Shown: one piece after another, positions 32,805-41,491 of the stretch
Position numbering within the stretch: the stretch's first letter is position 1
How the letters are laid out: each line of letters starts with the position of its first letter
Source of the DNA: Plantactinospora sp. BC1
GTDB taxonomy: Bacteria; Actinomycetota; Actinomycetes; Mycobacteriales; Micromonosporaceae
DNA: 64,000 bases
NCBI RefSeq assembly: GCF_003030345.1
Contig: NZ_CP028158.1
Coordinates: 6,820,001-6,884,000 of the forward strand
Reading direction: 5' to 3'
Position numbers and translations under genes: made by a program
Notes under the pieces: generated by a model
Told to the model about the DNA's origin: nothing
Database searches by the model: none
What the model saw: only the letters and a program-made list of their open reading frames with translations

Positions 32805-33263
32805 ATGCGGCGAGTGTGCTTCGTCCTGCGGGTCCGGCCCGACCGGCTGGCCGAATACCGGCAACGCCACGCGGCCGTCTGGCCCGAGATGCTCCGGGCG
32901 CTGCACGCGGCCGGCTGGCACGACTACTCCCTCTTCCTGCACGACGACGGGCTGCTGGTCGGGCACTTCCGCACCGAGGACCTGGCCGCGTCCCTCGCCG
33001 CGATGGAGGCCACCGACGTCAACGCCCGGTGGCAGGCCGAGATGGCCCCCTTCTTCGTCGGGCTGGACGGACGCCGCCCCGACGAGGGGTTCGTCGTCCT
33101 CGACGAGATCTTCAACCTGGACGCGCAACTCGCCGCGCTGGACGACACCACGCTGGACCGCACCGCGCTGCACGACACCGCGCTGGACCGCACCACGCTG
33201 GACCGCACCGCGCTCGACAACGGCGCGCCGGACAACACCACGCTCGACACCACGGAGGCCTGA
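32805..33263 (+). CDS. rhaM: L-rhamnose mutarotase with an added C-terminal repeat tail
   Basis: The product has 152 residues from the ATG at 32805 (ribosome site gggagg). Residues 1-105 are the RhaM fold: 'RVCFVLRVRPDRLAEYRQRH' with the catalytic His22, 'WHDYSLFLHDDGLLVGHF' and 'MAPFFVG'. It interconverts the alpha and beta forms of L-rhamnose. Usual length is about 105. Here about 40 extra residues follow, made of a five-residue Thr-Ala-Leu-Asp-Arg-like repeat coded by 15-bp units. First gene of the catabolic operon. Confidence 0.88.
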   Translation: MRRVCFVLRVRPDRLAEYRQRHAAVWPEMLRALHAAGWHDYSLFLHDDGLLVGHFRTEDLAASLAAMEATDVNARWQAEMAPFFVGLDGRRPDEGFVVLDEIFNLDAQLAALDDTTLDRTALHDTALDRTTLDRTALDNGAPDNTTLDTTEA

Positions 33264-33264
33264 T

Positions 33265-34428
33265 ATGACCGAGACCGACGTCCGGGCGGCGCTGCGCGCG
33301 CAACGGATCGAGGTGCCCTCCTGGGCGTACGGCAACTCGGGCACCCGGTTCAAGGTGTTCAGCCAGCCCGGGGTGCCGCGCAACCCGGAGGAGAAGATCG
33401 CCGACGCGGCGCAGGTGCACGCCTTCACCGGAGTCGCCCCGGTGGTCTCGCTGCACATCCCCTGGGACCGGGTCGACGACTTCGGCAAGCTCGCGTCCTA
33501 CGCGGCGGAGCGCGGGGTGCGGATCGGCACCATCAACAGCAACGTCTTCCAGGACGACGACTACCGGCTGGGCAGCGTCACCAACCCCGACCCGCGAATC
33601 CGGCGCAAGGCCCTCGGCCACCTGCTGGAGTGCGTCGACATCATGGACGTCACCGGGTCGCGGGACCTGAAGCTGTGGTTCTCCGACGGGACCAACTATC
33701 CCGGCCAGGACGACATCCGGGCCCGGCAGGACCGGCTCGCCGAGGCGCTGCACGCCACCTACGAGCGGCTCGGCCCGCAGCAGCGGATGCTGCTGGAGTA
33801 CAAGTTCTTCGAGCCGGCCTTCTATCTGACCGACGTACCGGACTGGGGCACGGCGTACGCGCACTGCGTCAAGCTCGGCGAGCGGGCCCAGGTGGTGATC
33901 GACACCGGCCACCACGCCCCGGGCACCAACATCGAGTTCATCGTCGCCTTCCTGCTCCGGGAGGGGAAGCTCGGCGCCTTCGACTTCAACTCGCGCTTCT
34001 ACGCCGACGACGACCTGATGGTCGGCGCGGCCGACCCGTTCCAGCTCTTCCGGATCATGCACGAGATCGTCCGGGCCGACGCCCTGCGGGCCGACTCCGG
34101 CGTCAACTTCATGCTCGACCAGTGCCACAACATCGAGCCGAAGATCCCGGCGCAGATCCGTTCGGTGATGAACGTCCAGGAGGCGACCGCCAAGGCGCTG
34201 CTGGTCGACGCCGAGGCGCTGGCCGCCGCCCAGGCCGCCGGGGACGTGCTCGGCGCCAACGGGGTGCTGATGGACGCCTACAACACCGACGTACGGCCGC
34301 TGCTGGCGGAGGTACGCCAGGAGATGGGCCTCGACCCGGACCCGATGGCCGCGTACGCCCGCTCCGGTTACGCCGAGCGGATCGCGGCCGAGCGGGTCGG
34401 CGGGCAGCAGGCTGGTTGGGGGGCATGA
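33265..34428 (+). CDS. rhaI: L-rhamnose isomerase
   Basis: The product has 387 residues from an ATG one base after the mutarotase stop. It is the TIM-barrel form of rhamnose isomerase known from Pseudomonas stutzeri and actinomycetes: 'KLWFSDGTNYPGQDDIRARQ', 'EYKFFEPAFYLTDVPDWGTA' with metal-binding Glu, 'VIDTGHHAPGTNIEF' and 'FDFNSRFYADDDLMVG'. It turns L-rhamnose into L-rhamnulose. Its stop overlaps the next start by 4 bp. Confidence 0.93.
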   Translation: MTETDVRAALRAQRIEVPSWAYGNSGTRFKVFSQPGVPRNPEEKIADAAQVHAFTGVAPVVSLHIPWDRVDDFGKLASYAAERGVRIGTINSNVFQDDDYRLGSVTNPDPRIRRKALGHLLECVDIMDVTGSRDLKLWFSDGTNYPGQDDIRARQDRLAEALHATYERLGPQQRMLLEYKFFEPAFYLTDVPDWGTAYAHCVKLGERAQVVIDTGHHAPGTNIEFIVAFLLREGKLGAFDFNSRFYADDDLMVGAADPFQLFRIMHEIVRADALRADSGVNFMLDQCHNIEPKIPAQIRSVMNVQEATAKALLVDAEALAAAQAAGDVLGANGVLMDAYNTDVRPLLAEVRQEMGLDPDPMAAYARSGYAERIAAERVGGQQAGWGA

Positions 34429-36494
34429 GCATGGGCACCGCACGGACCAATACGGAGGTCGCCGCGCTGCTGGGCCGGGGCCACCGGCTCGGCGCCGACC
34501 GGCGCAACACCAACTACGGCGGCGGCAACACCTCGGCCAAGGCGACCGGGGCGGACCCGGTCACCGGCGGCCCGGTCGAACTGCTCTGGGTCAAGGGCTC
34601 CGGCGGGGACATCGGCACGCTGACCGAGGCGGGGCTGGCGGTGCTCCGGCTGGACCGGCTCCGCTCCCTGGTCGACGTCTATCCGGGGGTGGACCGCGAG
34701 GACGAGATGGTCGCCGCCTTCGACTACTGCCTGCACGGCCGGGGCGGCGCGGCGCCGTCGATCGACACCGCGATGCACGGCCTGGTCGACGCCGCGCACG
34801 TCGACCACCTGCACCCGGACGCCGGGATCGCGCTGGCCACCGCCGCCGACGGGCCGGAGCTGACCCGCCGCTGCTTCGGCGACCGGGTGCTCTGGGTGCC
34901 GTGGCGCCGGCCCGGCTTCCAGCTCGGCCTGGACATCGCCGCGATCGCCCGGGACAACCCGCAGGCGATCGGCGTGATCCTCGGCGGGCACGGGATCACC
35001 GCCTGGGGCGCCACCAGCGACGAGTGCGAGGCCCGGTCGCTGGAGATCATCGAAACCGCGACCCGGTTCCTGGCCGAACACGGCCGGGCGGAGCCGTTCG
35101 GCGCGGTGCTGCCCGGGTACGCGGCGCTGCCGGCCGAGCAGCGCCGGGAACGGGCCGCCGCGCTCGCCCCGACGCTGCGCGGGCTGGCCAGCACCGACAG
35201 CCGGCAGCAGGGGCAGTTCCAGGTCGGACACTTCACCGACGACGAGGCGGTGCTCGACTTCCTCTCCCGGGCCGAGCACCCGAGGCTGGCCGCGCTCGGC
35301 ACCTCCTGCCCGGACCACTTCCTGCGGACCAAGGTCCGGCCGCTGGTACTGGACCTGCCGCCGGACGCGCCGCTGCCGGACGTACTGGCCCGGCTGCGGG
35401 AGCTGCACGAGGAGTACCGGAAGGACTACCGGGCCTACTACGAGCGCTACGCCGAGCCGGGCTCACCGCCGATCCGGGGCGCCGACCCGGCGATCGTGCT
35501 GGTGCCCGGGGTCGGGATGTTCAGCTTCGGCCGGGACAAGCAGACCGCCCGGGTGGCCGCCGAGTACTACCTCAACGCGATCAACGTGATGCGCGGCGCC
35601 GAGGCGGTCTCCCGGTACGCCCCGATCGACGAGGCGGAGAAGTTCCGGATCGAGTACTGGCAGCTCGAAGAGGCGAAGCTGCGCCGGATGCCGAAGCCGA
35701 AGGCGCTGGCCGGCCGGATCGCACTGGTCACCGGCGGCGGCTCCGGGATCGGCGCGGCGATCGCCCGGCGGCTCGCCGCCGAGGGTGCCTGCGTGGTGGT
35801 GGCCGACCGCAACCTGGAGGGCGCGGCGTCGGTGGCGGCGGAGATCGGCGGCGCCGACCGCGCGGTCGCGGTGTCGGTGGACGTCACCGAGGCGGCCGGG
35901 ATCGACGGGGCGTTCGCCGAGGCAGCGCTCGCCTTCGGCGGGGTCGACCTGGTGGTCAACAACGCCGGGCTCTCCATCTCGAAGCCGCTGCTGGAGACGA
36001 CCGAGGCGGACTGGGACGTCCAGCACGACGTGATGGCGAAGGGTTCCTTCCTGGTCTCCCGGGCCGCCGCCCGGCTCATGCTCGACCAGGGGCTGGGCGG
36101 AGACATCGTCTACGTCTCCAGCAAGAACTCGGTCTTCGCCGGGCCGAACAACATCGCGTACAGCGCGGCGAAGGCGGACCAGGCGCACCAGGTACGCCTG
36201 CTCGCCGCCGAGCTGGGCGAGCACGGCATCCGGGTCAACGGGGTCAACCCGGACGGCGTGGTACGCGGCTCCGGCATCTTCGCCAGCGGCTGGGGCGCCC
36301 AGCGCGCCGCCGTGTACGGGGTACCGGAGGAGGAACTCGGCGCCTACTACGCCCGGCGTACCCTGCTGAAGCGGGAGGTGCTGCCGGAGCACGTCGCGAA
36401 CGCGGTCTTCGCGCTGACCGGGGGCGAGCTGTCGCAGACCACCGGACTGCACGTACCGGTCGACTCCGGCGTGGCCGCCGCGTTCCTTCGATGA
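34425..36494 (+). CDS. Bifunctional rhamnulose-1-phosphate aldolase / short-chain dehydrogenase
   Basis: The product has 689 residues. Residues 1-420 are a class II aldolase/adducin domain ('NTNYGGGNTSAKATG', metal-binding 'HVDHLHPD' and 'GGHGITAWG'). Residues about 430-685 are a Rossmann short-chain dehydrogenase ('IALVTGGGSGIGAAIARRLA', 'NNAGLS', catalytic 'YSAAKADQ'). The fusion, called RhaEW or RhaD/AldA-like in the literature, splits rhamnulose-1-phosphate to dihydroxyacetone phosphate and lactaldehyde and oxidises the lactaldehyde. Its last codons lie in the first of three 20-bp repeats that lead into the kinase gene. Confidence 0.92.
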   Translation: MSMGTARTNTEVAALLGRGHRLGADRRNTNYGGGNTSAKATGADPVTGGPVELLWVKGSGGDIGTLTEAGLAVLRLDRLRSLVDVYPGVDREDEMVAAFDYCLHGRGGAAPSIDTAMHGLVDAAHVDHLHPDAGIALATAADGPELTRRCFGDRVLWVPWRRPGFQLGLDIAAIARDNPQAIGVILGGHGITAWGATSDECEARSLEIIETATRFLAEHGRAEPFGAVLPGYAALPAEQRRERAAALAPTLRGLASTDSRQQGQFQVGHFTDDEAVLDFLSRAEHPRLAALGTSCPDHFLRTKVRPLVLDLPPDAPLPDVLARLRELHEEYRKDYRAYYERYAEPGSPPIRGADPAIVLVPGVGMFSFGRDKQTARVAAEYYLNAINVMRGAEAVSRYAPIDEAEKFRIEYWQLEEAKLRRMPKPKALAGRIALVTGGGSGIGAAIARRLAAEGACVVVADRNLEGAASVAAEIGGADRAVAVSVDVTEAAGIDGAFAEAALAFGGVDLVVNNAGLSISKPLLETTEADWDVQHDVMAKGSFLVSRAAARLMLDQGLGGDIVYVSSKNSVFAGPNNIAYSAAKADQAHQVRLLAAELGEHGIRVNGVNPDGVVRGSGIFASGWGAQRAAVYGVPEEELGAYYARRTLLKREVLPEHVANAVFALTGGELSQTTGLHVPVDSGVAAAFLR

Positions 36495-36540
36495 GCACGG
36501 CGTTCCTACGATGAGCACGGCGTTCCTCCGATGACCGGCT
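36481..36540 (+). repeat. Three 20-bp repeats forming two 7-codon minicistrons
   Basis: Units start at 36481, 36501 and 36521 (cgttccttcgatgagcacgg and near copies; the third is diverged at its end). Each holds an ATGA overlap. As a result the aldolase stop (36492-36494) overlaps ATG 36491 of a 7-codon frame (MSTAFLR) ending at 36514. That stop overlaps ATG 36511 of a second MSTAFLR frame ending at 36534, which in turn overlaps the kinase ATG at 36531. A 20-bp unit changes frame, so repeat number could alter coupling. Confidence 0.85.
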
Positions 36541-38012
36541 CGACCGCCGTCGCCGCCGTCGACCTCGGCGCGGCCAGCGGCCGGGTGATGCTCGCCGAGG
36601 TCGCCGCCGACGGGGTGAGCCTGACCGAGGTGCACCGGTTCGACAACGGGCCGGTGCGGCTCCTCGACACGCTGCACTGGGACGTCCCCCGGCTCTACGC
36701 CGAGATGTTGACCGGGCTGCGGGCGGCGCTGCACCGCCGGCCCGACCTGGCCAGCGTCGGCATCGACTCGTGGGCGGTGGACTACGGGCTGCTGGATGCC
36801 ACCGGCGCGCTGGTCGGCAACCCGGTGCACTACCGGGACCGGCGTACCGACGGGGTGCCGGAGCGGGTGGTGGCGGCGCTCGGCGCTGACTATCTCTACC
36901 GGACGACGGGGCTGCAACTGCTGCCGTTCAACACGCTGTTCCAGCTCAGCGCCGAACTCGGCACCCCGGCCCTGGACCGGGCGCAGACGATGCTGCTGAT
37001 CCCGGACCTGCTCGGCTACTGGCTGACCGGGGTCGCCGGGAGCGAGGTGACCAACGCCTCGACGACGCAACTGCTGGACGTGCGTACCCGGGAGTGGTCG
37101 ACCGACCTGATCGCCCGGGCCGGGTTGCCGGCCCGGCTCTTCGGGCCGCTGCGCCAGCCCGGTGACCGGGTCGGCGAGCTGCGCCCGGAGGTCCGGGAGG
37201 CGGTCGGGACCGACCGGCCGGTGCCGGTGACCGCGGTCGGCTCGCACGACACCGCGTCGGCGGTGGCGGCGGTACCCGCCGAGCACGACCGGTTCGGCTA
37301 CATCTCCTGCGGCACCTGGTCGCTGGTCGGCGTCGAGCTGCCCGCGCCGGTGCTGACCGAGGCGAGCCGGGCGGCGAACTTCACCAACGAGGCCGGGGTG
37401 GACGGGACGGTCCGCTACCTGCGCAACGTGATGGGGCTCTGGCTGCTCCAGGAGTCGCTGCGGGTCTGGCGGTCGCAGGGGCTGGCCGACGACCTGACCG
37501 ACCTGCTCGCCGCCGCCGCCCGGGCACCCTCGCTGGCCGCCGTGGTCGACCCGGACGATCCGGTCTTCCTGCCGCCGGGCGACATGCCGGCCCGGATCGC
37601 CCAGGCGTGCGAGCGGCGCGGCGAGCCGGTACCGCAGGGCCCGGCCGCGCTGACCCGGTGCATCCTGGACAGTCTGGCCCTGGCCCACCGGGTCGCGCTG
37701 CGCCAGGCGCGTGAGCTGTCCGGTCGGGACGTGGACGTGGTGCACGTGGTCGGTGGCGGCGCCCGCAACGAGCTGCTCTGCCAGCTCACCGCCGACGCCT
37801 GTGGACTGCCGGTGGTGGCCGGGCCGGTGGAGGCGACCGCGCTGGGCAACGCGCTGGTGCAGGCCCGGGCGCTGGGCGTACTCGACGGCGGGCTGGCGGA
37901 GCTGCGGGCGCTGCTGCGGCGTACCGGATCGACCCGGACCTACCGGCCGCGGCCCGGCGGCGAGGCCGCCTGGCGGGCGGCGGCGGAGCGGGCCGGGCTG
38001 GCCGACGGGTAG
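36531..38012 (+). CDS. rhaB: Rhamnulokinase (FGGY family)
   Basis: The product has 493 residues, usual length for the family. The FGGY kinase fold begins 'AVAAVDLGAASGRVMLAEV' (phosphate loop), then 'VGIDSWAVDYGLLD', 'GSHDTASAVAAVPA', 'YISCGTWSLVGVE' and the C-terminal ATP site 'VHVVGGGARNELLCQLTADA'. It phosphorylates L-rhamnulose to the 1-phosphate used by the aldolase upstream. The start is coupled through the 20-bp repeats to the aldolase gene. Confidence 0.93.
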   Translation: MTGSTAVAAVDLGAASGRVMLAEVAADGVSLTEVHRFDNGPVRLLDTLHWDVPRLYAEMLTGLRAALHRRPDLASVGIDSWAVDYGLLDATGALVGNPVHYRDRRTDGVPERVVAALGADYLYRTTGLQLLPFNTLFQLSAELGTPALDRAQTMLLIPDLLGYWLTGVAGSEVTNASTTQLLDVRTREWSTDLIARAGLPARLFGPLRQPGDRVGELRPEVREAVGTDRPVPVTAVGSHDTASAVAAVPAEHDRFGYISCGTWSLVGVELPAPVLTEASRAANFTNEAGVDGTVRYLRNVMGLWLLQESLRVWRSQGLADDLTDLLAAAARAPSLAAVVDPDDPVFLPPGDMPARIAQACERRGEPVPQGPAALTRCILDSLALAHRVALRQARELSGRDVDVVHVVGGGARNELLCQLTADACGLPVVAGPVEATALGNALVQARALGVLDGGLAELRALLRRTGSTRTYRPRPGGEAAWRAAAERAGLADG

Positions 38013-38156
38013 CCGCTGTCCTCCCCCGCCCGGCGGCGGTCGCCGGGTTTCCCGCCGGTCGTGAGTGCCGCTCGCAAGCCACAAAACACGCCTATCACGG
38101 TATTTATCTGTTAAGAAGGGGCTAACTGGACAGACGACCGGACCGGAGGTTGGCAG

Positions 38157-40355
38157 ATGGTGACGCAGGCGCGGCCACGATCCGGGACGGACGTCGCCGG
38201 CCGACCCGGGCACCGGGCGGACCTCACCGGCCTGCGCGCCCTGGCGGTCGGGTCGCTGCTGCTCGGCGCCGCCGGAATCGGCGCCGTACCGGGCGGTTTC
38301 GTCGGCGTCGACATCCTGCTGGTGGTCTCCGGCTTCCTGGTCACCGCTGCCCTGCTCGGCACCTGGCGGCGTACCGGACGGATCGACCTGGTCGGATTCC
38401 TCGCCCGGCGGGCCCGGCGGGCGCTGCCGGCCGGCACGCTGGTGCTCGCCGCGTCGCTGCCGCTGGCCCTGATCCTGCTGCCCCGGGAGCGCTGGTCGGC
38501 GGCGGGTTGGGACGTGCTCGCCGGTGCCGGGCACCTGCTGAACTGGCGGCTCGCCGCACAGGACGCGCAGGCGGTCGTCCCGGACGCCGGGGCCAGCCTG
38601 CTCGCCCACCTCTGGGTGGTCGCGGTCGCCGCGCAGTTCGTGCTGCTCTGGTCGCTGCTGGTGGCCGGCGTCGCAGCCTGGACCGCACACCGGGGCGGGC
38701 GGCCCCGCGTCCGCCCGCTGCTGATCGCCGCCGGCCTGCTCGGGCTCGGTTCGTTCGCCTGGTCGGTCTGGTACACCGCCGCCGAGCCGGGGCCGGCCTT
38801 CCTGGTCACCACCACCCGGGGCTGGGAGCCGGCGCTCGGCGCCGCGCTCGCCCTGCTCGGGACCCGGCTGGCCGGGCTCCCCCGGCGCCTCGGCACCCTG
38901 CTCGGCTGGGCCGGCCTGGCCGCCGTCGCGGTCGCCGTGCTCACCCTGCGGCCGGGTCCGGACTTTCCCGGGCTGCTGGCCCTGCTGCCCGCGCTGGGCA
39001 CGGCCGCGATCATCGCCGGCGGCACGATCGGCCGCCCGGCCGGCGCCCCGGGTACCGGCGACGGCACGGATACCGCCGGGACGGTGGCAGGGTCCGGCGG
39101 GGCGTACCGGGTGTTGGGCGCTCGGCCGTTGCGGGCGCTGGGCGCCGTCAGCTATCCGCTCCACCTCTGGCACTGGCCACTGCTGGTCGGCGCGCACGCC
39201 CGGTTCGGCGACCTCCGGCCGGCCGTCGACCTCGGCCTGCTCGGCGGGGCGGTCCTGCTCGCCGTCCTCACCCACCGGTACGTCGAGATCCCGGCCCGGG
39301 CCGGCGCCCTGGACCGCTGGTCGCCCGGGCAGGTACTCCGGGTCGGCACGCTGCTCCCCGCCGCCGGAGTACTCGCCGGGCTGCTCTTCCAGCTCACCGT
39401 CTGGCCGCCCGAGCAGTCGGCCCCGGCACCGGCCGCCAGACCGGTGTCGGCGCTGCCCAGCGCGGCCCCACCGGCGGCGCCGGGTGCCGCCGCGCTGGGC
39501 CGGTCACCCCGGACCAGCCGGGCCGGCGTCCCGGTCGACCGGGTCCGGTCGATCACCCCGGACCCGGCCGACGCCCGCGACGACCTGCCCGACGTCTACC
39601 GGCACAACTGCTTCCCGCCGGTCTCCAGCAGCCTCGCCCGGTCCTGCGTCTACGGCGACCGGGACGCCGAGTTCACCGTCGCGCTGGCCGGCGACAGCCA
39701 CGCCGCGAGCTGGGTACCGGCGCTCCAGGCGGTCGCGGCGGCCAAGGGCTGGCGGCTGGTGACGTACCTCAAGCCGAGCTGCCCGTTCCTCCGGCTGGAG
39801 GCGATGACCGGGCAGCCGCCGCAGCGGGAGGCCTGCGCCGAGTGGTACCGCAACGTCCGGGCCGCGCTCACCGGCGCGGAGCGGCCCGACCTGCTGCTGA
39901 CCACGAGTTCCCGGTACCAGCCGATGGCCGGCGGCCGGGGGCTGAACGGCAAGCCGGCACACGACGCGCTGGTGGCCGGCATGCGGCGGACCTGGTCGGA
40001 CCTGGTCTCGGCCCGGGTGCCCACGGTGGTGCTCCGGGGCACCCCGATCCTCGCCAGCGACAGCGCGAAGTGCGTCGCGGCGAACCCGCGCCGGCTGAAG
40101 CGGTGCGGGGCGGACCGGGAGGTCGCGCTGGCGACCAGCGCCGGGGCCGCGCAACTCGCGGCACTGGACGACCTGCCCCGGGTCGGCCTGATCGACCTGA
40201 CCACGGCGATCTGCCCCGGTCGGCGCTGCGCCCCGGTGATCGGCGGCGTGCTGGTCTACCGGGACAACCAGCACCTCACCGCCAGCTACGCCGCCACGCT
40301 CGCGCCCCGGCTGCGCAGCGCGCTCGATCGGATCCTCGCGCCGCCCGCCTCCTGA
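38157..40355 (+). CDS. Membrane acyltransferase with C-terminal SGNH domain
   Basis: The product has 732 residues from an ATG behind 'ggaggt'. Residues 20-420 hold about ten membrane helices of the acyltransferase-3 family ('ADLTGLRALAVGSLLL', 'GGFVGVDILLVVSGFLVTAA', 'LGAVSYPLHLWHWPLLVG'). An Ala/Pro linker follows, then an SGNH esterase-like domain from about 500 with 'ALAGDSHAASW' (catalytic Ser) and 'DNQHLTASYA' (catalytic His). Such OatA/OafA-like proteins put acetyl groups on cell-wall or surface sugars. It has its own promoter region and is probably not part of the rhamnose pathway. Confidence 0.9.
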   Translation: MVTQARPRSGTDVAGRPGHRADLTGLRALAVGSLLLGAAGIGAVPGGFVGVDILLVVSGFLVTAALLGTWRRTGRIDLVGFLARRARRALPAGTLVLAASLPLALILLPRERWSAAGWDVLAGAGHLLNWRLAAQDAQAVVPDAGASLLAHLWVVAVAAQFVLLWSLLVAGVAAWTAHRGGRPRVRPLLIAAGLLGLGSFAWSVWYTAAEPGPAFLVTTTRGWEPALGAALALLGTRLAGLPRRLGTLLGWAGLAAVAVAVLTLRPGPDFPGLLALLPALGTAAIIAGGTIGRPAGAPGTGDGTDTAGTVAGSGGAYRVLGARPLRALGAVSYPLHLWHWPLLVGAHARFGDLRPAVDLGLLGGAVLLAVLTHRYVEIPARAGALDRWSPGQVLRVGTLLPAAGVLAGLLFQLTVWPPEQSAPAPAARPVSALPSAAPPAAPGAAALGRSPRTSRAGVPVDRVRSITPDPADARDDLPDVYRHNCFPPVSSSLARSCVYGDRDAEFTVALAGDSHAASWVPALQAVAAAKGWRLVTYLKPSCPFLRLEAMTGQPPQREACAEWYRNVRAALTGAERPDLLLTTSSRYQPMAGGRGLNGKPAHDALVAGMRRTWSDLVSARVPTVVLRGTPILASDSAKCVAANPRRLKRCGADREVALATSAGAAQLAALDDLPRVGLIDLTTAICPGRRCAPVIGGVLVYRDNQHLTASYAATLAPRLRSALDRILAPPAS

Positions 40356-40361
40356 CCCGGT

Positions 40362-40393
40362 CGGGCGCCCGCCTCCCGACCGGCGGGCGCCCG
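40362..40393. terminator. Bidirectional terminator
   Basis: A perfect 12-bp stem (cgggcgcccgcc / ggcgggcgcccg) with an 8-nt loop lies between the convergent acyltransferase and VOC genes. Confidence 0.75.
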
Positions 40394-40413
40394 GTGCGGG
40401 CGAGTCCGGACGG

Positions 40414-40848
40414 CTAGCGGGAGACGCAGAACTCGTTCCCCTCCGGGTCGGCCAGGGTGACCCAGGTGAAGGGGCCCTGCCGCCCGTCGTGCAGGAACGT
40501 CGCGCCGCGCGCCACCAGCGCCTCGACCACCGGTGCGAGATCGTCGGCACCGGTACGGACGTCGAGGTGCATCCGGTTCTTCACCGTCTTCGGCTCCGGA
40601 ACGAGCTGGAACAGCACCCGGGGCGCCCGCCCCTCCCCCTCGGGGTGCCGGATCGCCGCCCCCGCCTTCCAGACCAGCACACCGTGGTGGAGCCGGGTGT
40701 CGTCCTCGGTGGCGTGCCCCTGCTCGACCATCCGGCGGATGAACGCCTCGTCGGAGGGCTCCACCTGCCAGCCGAGCGTCTCGGCCCACCAGTCGGCGAG
40801 CACGTGCGGGTCCGCACTGTCCTGGGTCACCTGGAACTCGTACGCCAT
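40414..40848 (-). CDS. VOC/glyoxalase-like protein
   Basis: The product has 144 residues from the ATG at 40848, preceded by 'ggaggtga'. Two beta-alpha-beta-beta-beta modules are seen ('EFQVTQDSADPHVLADWWAE' at the start; 'KNRMHLDVRTGADDLAPVVE' and 'PFTWVTLADPEGNEFCVSR' later), the glyoxalase-like type common in actinomycetes. Activity unknown. It starts 5 bp after the stop of the DinB-like gene and is likely co-transcribed with it. Confidence 0.8.
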   Translation of the reverse strand: MAYEFQVTQDSADPHVLADWWAETLGWQVEPSDEAFIRRMVEQGHATEDDTRLHHGVLVWKAGAAIRHPEGEGRAPRVLFQLVPEPKTVKNRMHLDVRTGADDLAPVVEALVARGATFLHDGRQGPFTWVTLADPEGNEFCVSR

Positions 40849-40853
40849 CGCGG

Positions 40854-41429
40854 TCACCTCCGGGCCCGGTAGAGGTCACGGAGCAGACTGATCTCGGCGC
40901 CGTGGTGGATGGTCTCGCGGTTGATGTGCAGCACCAGTGTGGCCAGCGGGAGTTCCGCGTACGGGCCCTCGGCCGGGCCGCACGGCCGGGCCAGCCCCGC
41001 CGGGTCGAGTCCGCGTACCCCGTCCCGCCAGGTGGCGTACGCCGCGTCGAGCTGGCGCAGCGCCCCGGCGGCGGTGCCGGCGTAGTCGAAACTGTCGTAG
41101 TCGACGGGCGGCCCGCCGAAGTGCGCCGCGCTGCGCCGTCCGAGGACTCCGACGACGATGTGCGCCAGCCGCCACGCGATCGTGGTGACCGGCGGCGGCG
41201 TCGGCTCCGGCAGCGCGTACTCGATGACGTAGCTGCCGGCGCCGTGCGCCGTGTCGGCGGCGACCCGGTCGCGCGGGCGTACCCCCCAGGTGCCGTCGAC
41301 CGGTTCCCAGTGGTACTCGTCGTCGGTGAGCCCGTCGAGCCGGGGTCGTAGCTGGTGCTGCCAGTGCCAGTCGAGCTGGTCGAGCAGTTGCCCGGTCCAG
41401 TCGATCTCCGTGTCGTCGCGGGTGTCCAT
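40854..41429 (-). CDS. DinB-family protein
   Basis: The product has 191 residues from the ATG at 41429. It is a four-helix DinB-like protein: 'IDWTGQLLDQLDWHWQHQLR' at the start, 'TTIAWRLAHIVVGVLGRRSA' with a metal-binding His, and 'LVLHINRETIHHGAEISLLR' with the other His residues. Often metal- or thiol-dependent enzymes of unknown substrate. Divergent from the WYL regulator, which may control it. Confidence 0.8.
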   Translation of the reverse strand: MDTRDDTEIDWTGQLLDQLDWHWQHQLRPRLDGLTDDEYHWEPVDGTWGVRPRDRVAADTAHGAGSYVIEYALPEPTPPPVTTIAWRLAHIVVGVLGRRSAAHFGGPPVDYDSFDYAGTAAGALRQLDAAYATWRDGVRGLDPAGLARPCGPAEGPYAELPLATLVLHINRETIHHGAEISLLRDLYRARR

Positions 41430-41491
41430 GCCTGGCACGCTAGCCCCAATTGCGGACAGAATCGTTCCTGGTTTGCTGGCAGACTCGGGAA

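Noticed and set aside
33125-33260. Short regular repeats that could suggest a CRISPR array
   Set aside because: Units are 15 bp without spacers, lie inside the mutarotase frame and code a five-residue repeat.
35463-39275. A 1,270-codon open frame on the minus strand across the rhamnose genes
   Set aside because: It lies antisense to well-recognised genes (aldolase-dehydrogenase, kinase, acyltransferase), has Arg/Gly/Pro-rich content and no domain. Long antisense frames are normal in DNA with GC at the third codon position.
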